A DNA stretch of 64,000 nt, taken from Ctenosaura bakeri. Taxonomy: Eukaryota > Chordata > Lepidosauria > Squamata > Iguanidae. The stretch spans positions 372,001 to 436,000 of the forward strand of contig CAOLHI010000394.1 of the NCBI GenBank assembly GCA_948474755.1, written 5' to 3'. Positions 49,546 through 61,589 of the stretch are shown in pieces. The notes under the pieces are model-generated. The model had not been told where the DNA came from. It made no database searches and saw only the letters and a program-made list of their open reading frames with translations. The position numbers and the translations under genes are program-made. Position 1 is the stretch's first letter, and the number at the start of each line of letters is the position of its first letter.

Positions 49546-50659
49546 GACACAAGTGGTGATGGGTTTCTCTGCTAAATTTCTGTGTGTCACACTTTTGTTG
49601 AAGTAATATCTAATAAAGATGCAGTAGGGGGAAAAACAAGAGCAGAGAATGATTCTGGAATAGTCCTAATAAAGAGCAGAGCTCAAACGTAGTGGTTCTT
49701 CCTATAAAAAGAAGCACAGAAGGGAACATAGGAGCATTTATCATATCAAACTGTCATGCAGAATAGCTGTCGGTTATTTAAACATATAAGAATTCACAGC
49801 TGGTAGGAAACTTGGAAAGAAACAGTCATCATTGTCTCTGAATCAGCTCTCCTATGGTCAGATGTTTTGAATGAAGATCCAGTGAACAATGTGTGTCCAT
49901 GTGTCCTTCACTGATAAAAAGGCAGAGCATTTCAAAAAACAGGGTATATCAAACATCATGTAAAGAATGAAATGAAATTATAGTTTATTGTTGTTAAAGA
50001 AAGGAATTTCTGGTTATTGTCCTCAAGGCAAAACAGGCATAACAGCACACTCTTTCATTCTCCTCAAGGTTCCAGAAGCAAAAGCCACAATTACAGCTAT
50101 CTAGTTCCTGAGGGAATTTCAATCTGTTTATTCTTCAAGGGATCCATTATGGCCAATCTCTTAAGAGCTATGTTAGCCTTTTATTTATCAGGATAATTGC
50201 CAAAAGGCAGAGATTGGAGCCATGCCAATGTCCTATGGTACTCGATGCACCTTTTCCAGGTCTATGTGGTAGTAATGAGGAAATGCAGTCTACTTGAAAC
50301 TTTAACATGCTGCAATGGGGGCAACTTTCACAAGAGGAAGCTAATGGGCTAGGATTTAATTCTTTTAGATTTTTACCTCCAGCAAAAGTAAAACTCCCAT
50401 TTGGAGAACAACTGGCAAATTTTACCTATACAACACCTAAATGTTTTTCCAGATGTAACAATACAGGGATTTCACAGGAAATTCAGTGTTCTTTGCCTAA
50501 GAAAGGGGCAGGTAGCGTTGCACAGGACACGGACAGCCTGAATCTCAAAGGAAGTTCCTTTTCTGTTGCTAATGCAGTTGAAATTTTATTGCCTGTCACC
50601 TACTGGTTTTTATCCCTAGTACCCACATGGCCAAAAAGGGGAGTGGCCTTTGCCTACAA
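49546..50659. other. Intergenic stretch without recognised gene
   Basis: Contains an open frame of 122 codons at 50307-50675 without a known motif, overlapping the start of the CR1 remnant. Nothing else recognised. Confidence 0.4.
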
Positions 50660-51139
50660 ACATACGCCTCAGTAAGGCCTTTGACAAAGTTCCCCATGAT
50701 ATTCGTGCAAACAAGTTAGTAAAATCTGGGCTAGACAATGCTACTGTTAGGTTGATTTGTAACTGGCTGACTGACTGAACGCAAAGGTGCTCACCGATGG
50801 CTGCTCTTCATGCTGGAGAGAAATGACTAGTGGGATACCCACAGGATTCTGTCCTGGGCCCAGTGCTATTCAATATCTTTATCAATGACTTGGAATAGAG
50901 GGCATACTCATCAAATTTACAGCTGATACAAAATTAGGAGGGGTAGCTAACACCCAAGAGGACAGAATCAGAATTCAAAATGACCATAACAGATGAAAGA
51001 GCCGGGCCCAAACTAACAAAATGAATTTCAAGAAGGAAAAATGTAAGGTACTGCACTTGGGAAGAAAAAAAAAATGAAATGCACAGATATAGGATGAGTG
51101 ACATTTGGCTTGACCACATGACATGTGGAAGGTATCTAG
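50660..51139 (+). mobile_element. CR1 LINE ORF2 remnant, part 1
   Basis: Encodes, with disruptions, LSKAFDKVPHD, then a GIPQDSVLGPVLFNIFINDLE region of a non-LTR reverse transcriptase, then DTKLGGVANTQEDRIRIQ. The catalytic YxDD motif is degraded and stops interrupt the frame. Continues after the family A insert at 51629. Confidence 0.88.
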
Positions 51140-51628
51140 GGCCCTTTCCGCACCGGGGTATCAAAACGGTGCAGAGCGACCTCCGATGGAGGTTGTCTGC
51201 ACTGTGGAGTGGATTGGGGTGGACTACTTTATCGTAGTTCCGCACCTCAGTCCGCTCCAAAGCGACCGGAACTGATGGCGCCGTGTGTTTTTTAAATACC
51301 TCTTTTCAGAGGTTTTTAAAAAGCACGGAGCACGCAGCCCTGTGCAGCTCCGTCGCCGCGCTCCAGTGCAGATTTGCAGGTGTGCACTAGTGCATGCCTG
51401 CAGATCTGCCGGGGTCAGGCTTCCAGCTGGCGAGCTTCTCCGGTTGGTGAAGAGCCTCCGCCAGTCAGAAGCCGCCACTTTGGATGGCGAAGCTGCCATT
51501 TTGGACGCTGGAGGACTGCGGATCAGCGAGTTCGCGCTGCTCCGCATGGCGATGGACTTACCCCAGCTGCCGGTAAGCTCCGTTTAGCCCATTTCCCCCC
51601 GTTTCCCCCTCCACATGCGGAAAGGGCC
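51140..51628 (+). mobile_element. Family A GC-rich MITE, copy 2
   Basis: Termini GGCCCTTTCCGCACCGGGG and atgcggaaagggcc, with 3-bp duplication TAG (51137-51139, 51629-51631). It splits a CR1 LINE. The internal hairpin uses AACC-type arms (51287-51302 with 51309-51324). The second hairpin is gcagatttgcagg...cctgcagatctgc. It is 489 bp, the longest copy. Confidence 0.9.
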
Positions 51629-52277
51629 TAGGAGTCTTAGTAGACCACAAGTTGAACATGAGTTAGCAGTGTGATGCAGCAGCTAAGAAAGCCAATGCAA
51701 TTCTAGACTTCATCAATAGGAGTATAGTGTCTAGGTCAAAGGAAGTAATAGTACCACTCTATTCTGTTTTGGTCAGACCCTACCTGGAATGCTGTGTCCA
51801 GTTCTGGGCACCACAGTTCAAGAAGGATATTGACGAGTTGGAGTGTGTCCAAAGAAGGGGGACACAAATGATAGAAGGCCTGGAAAGGCCTGGGTATGTT
51901 TAGTGAGGAGAAAACAAGTTTAAGTGATGACATGATAGCTATGTTTAAATATTTGAGAGGATGTCATATGGAAGATTGGAACAAGTTTATTTTCTGCTGT
52001 TCCAGAGAATAGGACACAGAACAATGGCTTCAAACTACACGAAAAGAGATTCCACCTAAACAGTAGGAAGAACTTCCTGACAGCAAGAGCAGTTCCACAG
52101 TGGAATACACTGCCTCAGAGTGCAGTACAGTCTCCTTCTTTAGAGATTTTTAAACAAAGGCTGGATGGCCAACTGTCAGGAATGCTTCGATGGTGTATTC
52201 CTGCACGGCAGGGGGTTGGACTCAGTGATCCTTGTGGTCTCTTCCACCTCGGTGATTCTATGAGTCTGTGATTCTAA
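51629..52277 (+). mobile_element. CR1 LINE remnant, part 2 with 3' end
   Basis: Resumes the CR1 frame: [63 protein letters not shown]. Then the 3' region cacctaaacagtaggaagaa, aacttcctgacagcaagag, gggttggactcagtgatcc and the terminal gattctatgagtctgtgatt repeat. Confidence 0.92.
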
Positions 52278-52969
52278 GACCATCTTAAAATTACAACAGA
52301 TGTAACATCTTAAGATAAAATGTAGGCCTGTGACTGTAACATCATCACTTTTCTTCTCCTGTATGATTTTTAACATCCTTTCCTCATGAAAGCTTTGAAA
52401 GCTTGCATGATGTATTTTGTGCATTTTGGTTGGCCTATAAAAGTATTGCTGTAGTTTGGATTCTGTTGTATTTTGCTGCATGGCCAACGTGGCTACCCCT
52501 GAACATTACTTCTCCCATGTCTTACTTCCTTTAGGGTTATTGCGCCCATGAATTTTTCCTCCTACTGCCATTATCTATGCTGGTGTAGTTATGTTGATGT
52601 AGTGTACTGACAAGATTATGGTCAGAATCAGCATTTCTAGAATGACACTATGGAGAAGTAACCTATAGGAAGTAGCTATGGAGAAGTGCGATTTAAAAAA
52701 AATAGTTGAGGAATATTATTTAAATCTATAAACCTAAAATGGCCCAAGGCAAAGGTGTTAACTTACACAACAGTTTCTGGCTTCAAAGACAATAGTAGGA
52801 AATGTGGATAGCAGTTGATCATTAACTTTCCTTTTGTTTGAATAGCTACTGGCTTGAAGACGCATTTGTCCAATGTAAATAACTCTTGCTAAAGAATTAC
52901 CTTTTGCCTATCATAATTGCTGAATGGGTTCTTAGAAAAGTTTAACTCGCTCTACCTGAGAGACTTTAA

Positions 52970-53196
52970 TCTTGAATTACGACTTTGGAGACCAAGGTTC
53001 AAATCCCTCCTCAGCTATGGAAACCCACTGGGTGACTCTGGACAAGTCATATTCTTTCACTTTCAGAGGAAGGCAAAGGCAAACCTTCTCTGAATAACTC
53101 ATGCCAAGAAAATCCTGTGATAAGTTTGCTTTAGGGTTGCCATAAATTGGAAATGTCTTGAAGTCACATAATAACACAACAGTAAGAACAACAAGA
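52970..53196 (+). mobile_element. Sauria-type SINE, 5' truncated
   Basis: Starts at tacgactttggagaccaagg with B box gttcaaatccc; body tatggaaacccactgggtga; weak tail cataataacacaacag. Confidence 0.85.
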
Positions 53197-53306
53197 AACT
53201 GACACTAATAAACCTGTTAAAATAAATAATTGTTATTAGCCACCAAAGAATCTTTTGGGAATCTTTTGAGTGCTTTACTAATCACAATTTGTAAAGGAAA
53301 CACAAT

Positions 53307-53600
53307 AATTTACTTATTTAGTTATTTAGTACATTTTGTATCCCACATTTCTGCTAAATATAGCTTTCAAGGTGGATTAAAAATATAACTAAAAACAAAT
53401 TAAACATAAAGACCAGTAAAACTATCACAATAATCAATAAACTTTAAGATAGATTCGAAGAGATGCCTCTTCACATCCTTAAAAAAAATAACAATAATGA
53501 AAACGGATGCAGCTCTGAGGGGACTGCATTTCTCTGAGGAACATAAGGGAATTTATTCCACAGTCTGCTGACCCAAGTTGTCTTGCCTTCAAGAACAACT
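53307..53600 (-). mobile_element. L2-type LINE 3' tail fragment
   Basis: ttatttagttatttagtaca, tcccacatttctgctaaata and gaatttattccacagtctg resemble the 3' tail of the LINE at 24980. Degraded. Confidence 0.5.
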
Positions 53601-53641
53601 TAAGATGCATCCACTGTATAGTCAGGTGAACCACAGACATA

Positions 53642-53843
53642 GACCATTTCTACTCTACACTGTTATAGTGTTATTATTCCACCTTCAACATCCTAAAGAA
53701 TCCTGGGCTTTGTAGTTTAGGGAGGGGCATTTAGAATTCTCAGCCAGAGAGCTCTTTGGCCTCAGTAAATTACAAACTCCAGAATTCCACAGGATGTTGA
53801 AAGCGGAACAATAGCACTATAACAGTTCAGTGCAGAAATGGCC
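53642..53843. mobile_element. Family B palindromic MITE, copy 6
   Basis: Left GACCATTTCTACTC, right GTGCAGAAATGGCC; arms ttccaccttcaacatcct and ggatgttgaaagcggaacaa; centre gagagctctttggcctcag. No matching 3-bp flanks. Confidence 0.85.
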
Positions 53844-55147
53844 CCAGAAACTGTAGTACTGTAATATATGACATTCACTAATGAATAACAGTATTTACTG
53901 CAGCAGCTAATCAGAATGGGTGGCCAAATGCCAATGTTTCAGGAGTCAGTTTTTCACACATCTCACTGTGGTCCACACCAGGACTAGACATGCTGGATGG
54001 AGGGGGGGATAAAAAGAAAATCCAAACTGGAAGGCACCAGAAATCAACTTCCAATTTTCCTTATTTTTTTGGGAGGTAGGGTTGGGAGTAGGCTACATTT
54101 TATTTTTGAACAAAACTTCTAGGAGCCAAAAAAGAGGAAACTTTGAAACATTTTCTCACCCTGTGGGGACTCAAAGCAAGTTCACTAGGCCCTCCAAACC
54201 ACCTTGCAACCACAAGTAAGCTACTATTCACTGTTTCCTACCCCTGCAGTCAGTGGTATGAGGTAGAGTGTTAAAACAAGCATTCTATTAAAGAAGAGAT
54301 GTTGATAACCACAAGGACTAAGATTTGGAAGAAGCACAAGTTAGCTTTGATTGTTATTAATATATATGAGAGCCATCTCATACTGTTTAAGTTTCACTAC
54401 AGATGAAGCACTGGAGGCAGTGGGCCCCTAAATATCAAAACCCACCTGTGATTATATATAACATTAAAAAAAATAGAGGATATTTGCTCCAAAGTTGGCT
54501 AGATGACAAAGATAACACAAACAACCAGGGCCAGATTTATCATTACTCAGAATAGGACAGCCAACTCAGGTGGCAGATGCTGGGGAGCAGCATCAGTCAT
54601 TCTTGTTGATTTTCCTCATTCATAGAGGTGGGAATTGGTATGCCACATGGCTGGACCTGCATCCTTTCGGTGTGGTAGAAAACACCATCCCAGTTCTACT
54701 GATTAAGTGCCAATCCCAATGCTTCATGCATAAGGAATGGAGGTGCCACCATCTTGCGCTATGTTCCAGGCAGCAAAATGCCTTGTTCTTATCTATAGCA
54801 CTATAGATATGGGAAGGATGGGCATATGGGAATTTCCTTTGCAGTGAATATACTCTGTATGAGAACTGTAAGATAAGTAAGTAAGCAAATATCCTGTGGC
54901 AACTCCCACGATTATTCATCATTGGCTATACTGGCTAGGGCTGCTGGGAGTTGCAGAGCAACAGTATCTGGAGACTCACAGTTGCCAGTGCTTGATATAG
55001 TCTTTTTATTCTTTTTTCTAGATCCAGTTGCTGGTTTCAACTAGGCTTCACCCACTGACTCAATGGGATTGGCATGAATCTTTATTTAGCATTCATTAAT
55101 GGATTCAGTGGATCTACTCTAGTTGTGATTAGCAATTGGATTTGGGA
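53844..55147. other. Intergenic stretch without recognised gene
   Basis: A family D fragment at about 54920-54990 (ggctgctgggagttgcagag). Otherwise AT-rich sequence with no recognised feature. Confidence 0.4.
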
Positions 55148-55236
55148 CTTGGAGTATTCCTTGCCTAAGAAAACACTATGAAATTTGTGAGGTTGCCTTG
55201 AGTCAACAGGCAACTTGAAGGCACATATATGCACAT
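55148..55236 (+). mobile_element. 5S-head SINE, 3' fragment
   Basis: ggagtattccttgcctaag, gaggttgccttgagtcaaca, ggcaacttgaaggcacata. Head absent. Confidence 0.75.
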
Positions 55237-55334
55237 GTTTATGCACACACATACTGTTTATGCTCTTGTTCTGCTTATATTTGAATGAAGATATATAATA
55301 TAAAAATATTATGTACCAAAAGATAAATGGAAGC

Positions 55335-55495
55335 ATGTAGCTGCATAAGAAGTTGTCTTTCTCACACGTCAGTGTCACAAAGAGACCTTCTCCAAATGAA
55401 AGAGGGCCTTCAGGCAATAGAGATCACCTTGAATACATCCTTTTTGAATTGCTGTAGCACTTCAGCTAGTCCAAAATACTGTGGCCAGACTGCTG
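55335..55495 (+). mobile_element. L2/CR1-type LINE, part 1 (left of LTR 2)
   Basis: Ends with LQLVQNTVARLL in frame, the LQ-VQNAAARLL motif typical of L2-type ORF2 C-termini. It continues at 56403, so LTR 2 interrupts it. Confidence 0.65.
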
Positions 55496-56398
55496 TGTTA
55501 CTATGGTTCAGGCCTACCTGGTGATAGCACTAGATATCTCTTTTTGATATCAAACCATTTGACCTTTTTCTGCCACCCCGCTCTACGTGTTTGCGAGGCC
55601 TCTGGACAAGCATGTACACAGGCATGGCCGGTAAGTGTTGGACATTCCATTCTCGACCTAGGCAGGCAGAACGAAGCCACTCCGTTGCTTCAGGGACCTC
55701 CCTGCAAACACCTCTTGCTTAAGCGCTACTCTAAACAAAGACGCCTGGCCTCGAGCCAGCACTCTTACAATGCTGATCCATTTGCATACTGGCTATACTA
55801 TTGTTAAATCTGTGCTAAGCCCATAATGTTAAACTTGACCTTTCCCCAAAGCTTTGTCCTGCTCCAAACTCGCATTGTTCTCACCGAGTAAGGCATGGCC
55901 TGTAGGCACAATTCACTGTATAAAAACTCCCTGATTCTGAGACCACCTGCGATCGCTTGCTCGCCCCATCCGGACCTCTCGTCCCGTTCGGATCGCTCTG
56001 CACTTCTACCCTGCCTTGCTGCCATTTCGTCTGACGAGCTCCCCTCAGCGAACCGCACTGAGCTTTCTTCCCTGCAACCTCTAATCTCCCCAGGACTATG
56101 AGAAAAGATGTTGTATCACCCATTTTCCCCAAAACTCTCATTTCTAGTTACTAGTTAGCTGTGTGTCTGTGGTGTCTTTTCTGTTGTTTGTCCTTTAATA
56201 AAGATATCATTTTACTATTATAAACCCTGTCTGACTGCTTGACTGACCTGACCCCGTAGACATTGGGTTGCAAGATCCCTGCTAAGTTACCTTGTCTCTC
56301 GTTAGCTTAAGAGAGAGCTCCGAGTTAATTTCCCCAGCTTGTGTTTGTATTTGGTTATTTGGGTGGGCCTCCCGGGACCCCCAGAGAACAGGGTAACA
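55496..56398 (+). mobile_element. Solo LTR of an endogenous-retrovirus-like element, LTR 2
   Basis: A 903-bp unit TGTTAC...GGGTAACA with a perfect 4-bp duplication GCTG (55492-55495 and 56399-56402). TATAAAA lies at 55919-55925 and AATAAA at 56197-56202, giving a readable U3-R-U5 layout. The U5 part (cccgtagacattgggtt, ctgctaagtta) aligns with LTR 1 and LTR 3. No internal retroviral sequence flanks it. Open frames inside are accidental. Confidence 0.92.
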
Positions 56399-56402
56399 GC
56401 TG

Positions 56403-56725
56403 ACTGGGTGGGTTACAAGGAATATGCAACTTCCCTCTTGACAGAGCTTGACTAGGTATCTGCTCATTTCCAGGCACAATTCAAAGAGCTGGTTATAAAG
56501 TCCTATATGGCTTGGGTCCAGACTATTTGAAAGACCATATCTCCCCATATGAACCTGCCTTTTTAAAAAGATCTTCAGCAAAGGCCCATCACCATCATAG
56601 GCCCATTTGGCAAGTACATGACAGAGAACCTTCTCAGTGGCTGTTTGCAGGCAGATGTTGCTGGACATCAGTCCTCAGCAGTCCTAGCCAGAGCCAATGT
56701 ACAACCATACCAGCAGCTGTATTTC
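56403..56725 (+). mobile_element. L2/CR1-type LINE, part 2 (right of LTR 2)
   Basis: gttataaagtcctatatggc, ttgggtccagactatttgaa and aagacc...tatgaacctg encode the YKVLYGLGPDYLKD, SPYEPA region. It is the complement of the LINE seen at 25712-25903. Confidence 0.7.
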
Positions 56726-57784
56726 AGTAAGTTTTAGGAGGCCACAAGTTCCTCATCCTTACTTATATGGATGCACTAGCAATCATATTACTACCCTGTG
56801 ATGAGTAACAAAATGAAAGAACATTATGATCATGAAATATGTTCAGTGAGCATCTGGATAAGCTTTTAAATCTCTGAACCACCTACAGCATAATCTTAAT
56901 GTTTTCTTATTTTAAGGGTGGGGGAGCAGAATAAGTCAGGAATCACAGATGTGGTGTTCCTTAATTTAGCTAAAACTTCTGACAGAGTTAGGTTTATTTT
57001 GAATGGAGCCTCAAGAGAGCTGTTTTTGTCAGATTACCAAACTGAGCTGTAAGTAACACAAGTGATTCACCTCACCAAAGCTGGGAAAAGTAGGTAACTG
57101 CCACTTGAGAGTAATCATATCACCCAGTTTTCTTAGATTTTAAAAAAAAAGTGAAATATGACTCATTTTAACACAGGGATCATTGTCAACATGGTCATGT
57201 GGAAAAGAGGACAGAACTTCTCGATATCAGACAAACAACAATGGCTGAAATTCTCCTTTCTACACCACTATTAAAGCTACATGAGCTCTGCCATTTGTTG
57301 AATTTGATCTAGGATAACCATTTGTGCTGCTTTGAATAGGAGAGTCCTCTATTCAAAGCCATCTTCCCTTGGAAAGATATTCACGTCCAAGATATAGAAT
57401 AAGAAGGAGATGGGGCTTGAAATTCCCCCTCGACAGGTAGCACCTGGGCAGTGGATTGAACAGCAGGTATACAGGTCACCTGATCACATTCTTCCCTAAT
57501 GCAGTGAGATGTTCGTGGTCAGATATTAAATGTGTATCCAAATTACAGCAGATATTTCCCAAATTTTTATATTTAAATATAAATTAACTTTACAAACTGT
57601 ATGCAAATCTGCATCTTCTCTATCCTCTCTTGTCTTCTGTTTTGATTATGGGTTTGTTCTTTTTGGGCAAAGTACATGTGGCCACCCTGATCTGATTACC
57701 TGTTGGGAACAGACGAATGATAATTAAAAGGATTTTAGACCCTATCTTCAATGAGTCACTGATTTGCTTGTACTGGGATATTTT
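56726..57784. other. Intergenic stretch without recognised gene
   Basis: Nothing recognised; short open frames only. Confidence 0.4.
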
Positions 57785-58256
57785 TCAATAAGGACTAGCT
57801 GAAACAAGTCCAGAGGAGGGCAATCAAAATGGTAAAAGGCCTGGGAACCATGCCTTATGAGGTGTGGCTTAGGGAGCTGGATATAGAGAAGGTTAACAGG
57901 TGACATGATAGCTATGTTTAAATAATTGAAGGGATATCATATGAAGGGTGGAGCAACCTTGTTTTCTGCTGCTTCAGAGACTAAGACATGGAGCAATGGT
58001 TTCAAGCTAGAGGAAAAGATTCCACCTAAACATTAGGAAGAACTTCCTGACAGTGAGGGTGGTTTGAGAGTGGAATAAGCTGCCTCAGAGTGTGGTGGGA
58101 TCTCCTTCTTTGAAGGTTTTTAAGCAGAGTCTGGATGTCAATCTGTTAGGAGTGCTTTGATTATGTATTCCTGCATGGCAGGGGGTTGGACTGGATGGCT
58201 CTTGTGGTCTCTTCCAGTTTCATGATTCTATGATTCTATTCTATGGTTCTCAGGAC
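57785..58256 (+). mobile_element. CR1 LINE 3' end
   Basis: ggagggcaatcaaaatggta, acatgatagctatgtttaaa, cacctaaacattaggaagaa, gggttggactggatggctct and the terminal atgattctatgattctatt repeat. 5' truncated as is usual for CR1. Confidence 0.93.
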
Positions 58257-58685
58257 ATTTCCATAAAACATTGTCACTTGTGTATTTTCCGTAGGTGTAG
58301 AGATGCATAAAAATGTTGCCTGGTAAAGAAAGACTTTTTTTTTAAAAAAAGATTAATTTGAAATAGAAAAAGCAGCTGTATGATATATGAGAAAAACATT
58401 AGAGTTCTGTTTTATGTGTACTGAAATCATTAAAATGTCACAAATATGGTGAGTTTTGAATTCTCCAGATGTACCAGGCTAGATGGTACAAAAACTAGAG
58501 GACAGAAAAAGAATGAAAGGGTCTAGAAAAATCTAGCCAGATGTGTGTCTTCAGGCAGACTGTCTTTAAAACTGAATGTTGCAAGACCTACTGTCAATAT
58601 ACTGGTTCAAAATACATTAACAAGTGGTATTTCTAACAGCTATTGAACAAGCACCTTGCATTAAAGTTTGGTGAAATATGATCAA

Positions 58686-59151
58686 GGCCATTTCCGCATG
58701 TGGTGATGGAATCGCCCCGGTCCAGTACTTATCAGACTTCTTGGCTCGATGCTCAGGTCCAGGCTGCTCCAGGGCAGTGCATGGCCATCGCTCCGCACTG
58801 CTCTGGGGATGAAAATGGCAGCTTCCGGTTGGTGGAGGCTCTCCACCAACCACTGAAGTTCGCCAGCCTAAAGCCCGCCTCCGGCAGATCTGCAGACTTG
58901 CACTGGTGCGAGCCTGCAAATCTGCACTGGAGTGCAGGAATGGAGTGGCATGGAGTGGCACGCTCTGTGCTTTTTAAAAACCTGCAGAAACAGGTTTTTA
59001 AAAAGCATGCTGCATGACCACTTCGGGTCGTTCCGGAGTGGTCTGAGATGCAGAACTAGGTAAAGTAGTCTGACCCAGTTCGCTCCCAGGTGCAGACGTC
59101 CTCTCTGGAGGACGCTCTGCACCGGTGTTTTAAGCTGGTGTGGAAATGGCC
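58686..59151 (-). mobile_element. Family A GC-rich MITE, copy 3
   Basis: Termini GGCCATTTCCGCATGTGG and gtgtggaaatggcc with 3-bp duplication CAA (58683-58685, 59152-59154). The internal hairpin is a perfect 17-bp stem, TGCTTTTTAAAAACCTG (58968-58984) with CAGGTTTTTAAAAAGCA (58991-59007). Orientation is opposite to copies 1 and 2. Confidence 0.92.
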
Positions 59152-59344
59152 CAAGAAATACTAAGCATACTGCAAACATGTTGGTGTTCTGGCAAAATAT
59201 CAAAAACTGGAAGGTAGATACCCATTGAGCTATTTTATACCTAATACATGCTGACAGATAATTATGCTTCCACAATATGTAAGCAATAGGAAACTACCAA
59301 AAATAGTACATGATGAAGTAGCATGATCCTGCCAAAGTTAAGTA

Positions 59345-60093
59345 CAGGCACAACTCAGTTAATAAAGCCTTTGAATCTCCTTTTCAAAAAGTCTTTTTAC
59401 AATCCCAGCCTCCCCTTTCCTCCATGTCTTCTATCTAGTTGAACGGTCTTAGCAGCATTGGCACTGGGAGGTCACCAGAGTGTTGGAGAAACATAGATGT
59501 CCAGTGCTGGGTTGCAACAGCGAGTCTGCAGTGAACAGTGCAATAAAGCTTGGACTCAGACAAAATGGGGACTCCACTCTTCCTGACCTTACAATAGGCC
59601 TGTGTTCCCAGCTACAACAGACCAGGTAAACAGCAGCTGCCTCCAGAATCCCTTACTGACCATGAATGCACAGAAAAACAGAGACACAAAGAGGAGAGCA
59701 GATATGCTTATTTCACCAGTTACTCACAATGTGATTTTAAAAAACTGCTGTATAAGTTTGCCATCAAAATAGGAATCCAAAGTAAAATGAAGACTGTGTG
59801 GAAAAGGCATGGCTGGATACATTTTGGAAGAACCCTATAAGTGGTCTCCAGAAGGTTTAACATGTTTTTGTTTATTTATGCAAGGTTTACCTGATCTTGT
59901 TGCTTCATTTCACATGTGCATATTGTTAATTTTGAATAAAAAGTTTGCTTAAACATGTTAAACTACTCTTCCTTTTGTGGTGTAGGTTCTTATTCTTATT
60001 TTTTTTCATATTATTTCTGCCTCTAGTACCAATTGTTATGTTCAAGCAAGTAATACCCAGGACACACCTGCTTCATTAACTGGGGTATATCTG
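59345..60093. mobile_element. Tigger-like ~740 bp family, copy 3
   Basis: Left caggcacaactcagttaata, right cattaactggggtatatctg, with TA on both sides (59343-59344, 60094-60095). Interior shared with copies 1 and 2. 749 bp, non-coding. Confidence 0.86.
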
Positions 60094-60103
60094 TATCTTT
60101 ACA

Positions 60104-60182
60104 ATGCAGTCCCACTCACATCTATTCAGCAGGAAGCCTCACTGAGTTAATTCCAGATAACTGCATACGCAATAGCAGCCTT
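60104..60182. repeat. Family E palindromic repeat
   Basis: atgcagtcccactcacatct, aagcctcactgagttaattc and tgcatacgcaatagcagcct. Confidence 0.6.
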
Positions 60183-60778
60183 AATATCTTCCTGGTTTTA
60201 ATGGAGGAATGTGTATTTTTCATTTAAATCCATATCACTAAAAAGGCTTAACAGCTGAACTATACTAGTATCTGTTTTCTAAAAGCATTCTACAGATGCT
60301 AAACGATTAGTGCTTCTGGTATTTTTTTGGCAGCGATAGGTACTCTGAAAAAAACACTCTCATTTTTTATTAAAAGCACTGACAATATTGTGTTGCTTAG
60401 ATCTAGTTTTTAGAAGTTCTAAGAAACAACAGGAGTTCCTACTCATGGAGGAATCTCTAAGGGATCAACTTGCATGATACAGTTTACATTAAGAATTCAT
60501 GAAGGCTCAGTTTCTGTTCAAAGTACAAACATCAAACCCACACAAGACACTGAAAGGAAAGTGTTCAGTTAGTACACAATGCAATGCACAATAGTAAATA
60601 TCCATTAATTAACAGCACATTTTTTTAACTAACAGCATGATTTTAAAGGAAAACGATTAATAGCACAAAAATGGGAGTGGGAAAACAAAATGGAGAACTG
60701 TAATTGCTAAAGAGCAAATTGTTTGTTTCGCAGTTTGATTTATTGCAAACTGAAGGGTGGTGCCCTGCTTCCCATAAA
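60183..60778. other. Intergenic stretch without recognised gene
   Basis: AT-rich; nothing recognised. Confidence 0.4.
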
Positions 60779-61450
60779 CCCAACAATTAATAAACATCCC
60801 ACCTTTCTCCCAAGATGAGACCCAAGGTGGCTTTCCAATATAAACTCAAACAAAGTACAGCTAAAACAATTAGGATGCCAGACTGAAAACTGGAGCTCAT
60901 TCCTGTATCTTAAATGGTTGCGTACAAGAGAGAACTGCAACAAGGGTTGCATGTTACCTGGTTGCACGACAAACAGGACTGCTGAATTTCCCTCTTCTCT
61001 GTAACCATTAAATATAGAGGAACCCTCTCCAGTTTTCAGTCTGGCATCCCTAGAAACAATACATAATGTAAAAGTTTAAAAACATTAAACAGACAATCCA
61101 ATTGAAACATTTAAAAGCGTTAAAACAAATTCAAAGCATAGTAAAGATAACAATACAACATACTTCATTAAAAGAGCCTTCTGCCATTGACAATTAAAAG
61201 CTGAAGGCCTGTTTAAATACAATGGTCTATGCCTGTTGGAGAAAAGATCGCCAGTAGGAGTCCTAACCTCCCATGGAAGGAAACTGCACAACCTAGAAGC
61301 AGCCGCCAAAAGGGCTGTATGGTGTGTTCTCCCCAGATGGGGATGTGAGGGTGGTAGGGCCAAAACAAAGCCCTCCCACAAAGATTGTAAGATTCAAGCA
61401 GGCTTCTATGGAAATAACAATACAGTCTTTCAGATGGTCTGACCATAGGT
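60779..61450 (-). mobile_element. L2/CR1-type LINE 3' region
   Basis: 3' tail taataaacatcccacctttc and gacccaaggtggctttccaa, then gcagccgccaaaagggctgt and tacagtctttcagatggtct, the same order as the LINE at 24980-25870. Confidence 0.65.
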
Positions 61451-61589
61451 CCTCCTTATGAGAAGGTTGTCCTTTCCACATCAGGAGTTCCCCTTTTGTG
61501 GAAGATCTCCACATGTTCAGTAAGTATGCAGAACCCATCATAAAGCTCTTTGCTGCCCACCCCCTGAAATGAAGAGACCACACAACAGG

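Noticed and set aside
51224..51631. Overlapping 85-107 codon frames with Cys/Arg-rich products
   Set aside because: They lie within family A copy 2 and simply read its GC-rich hairpins.
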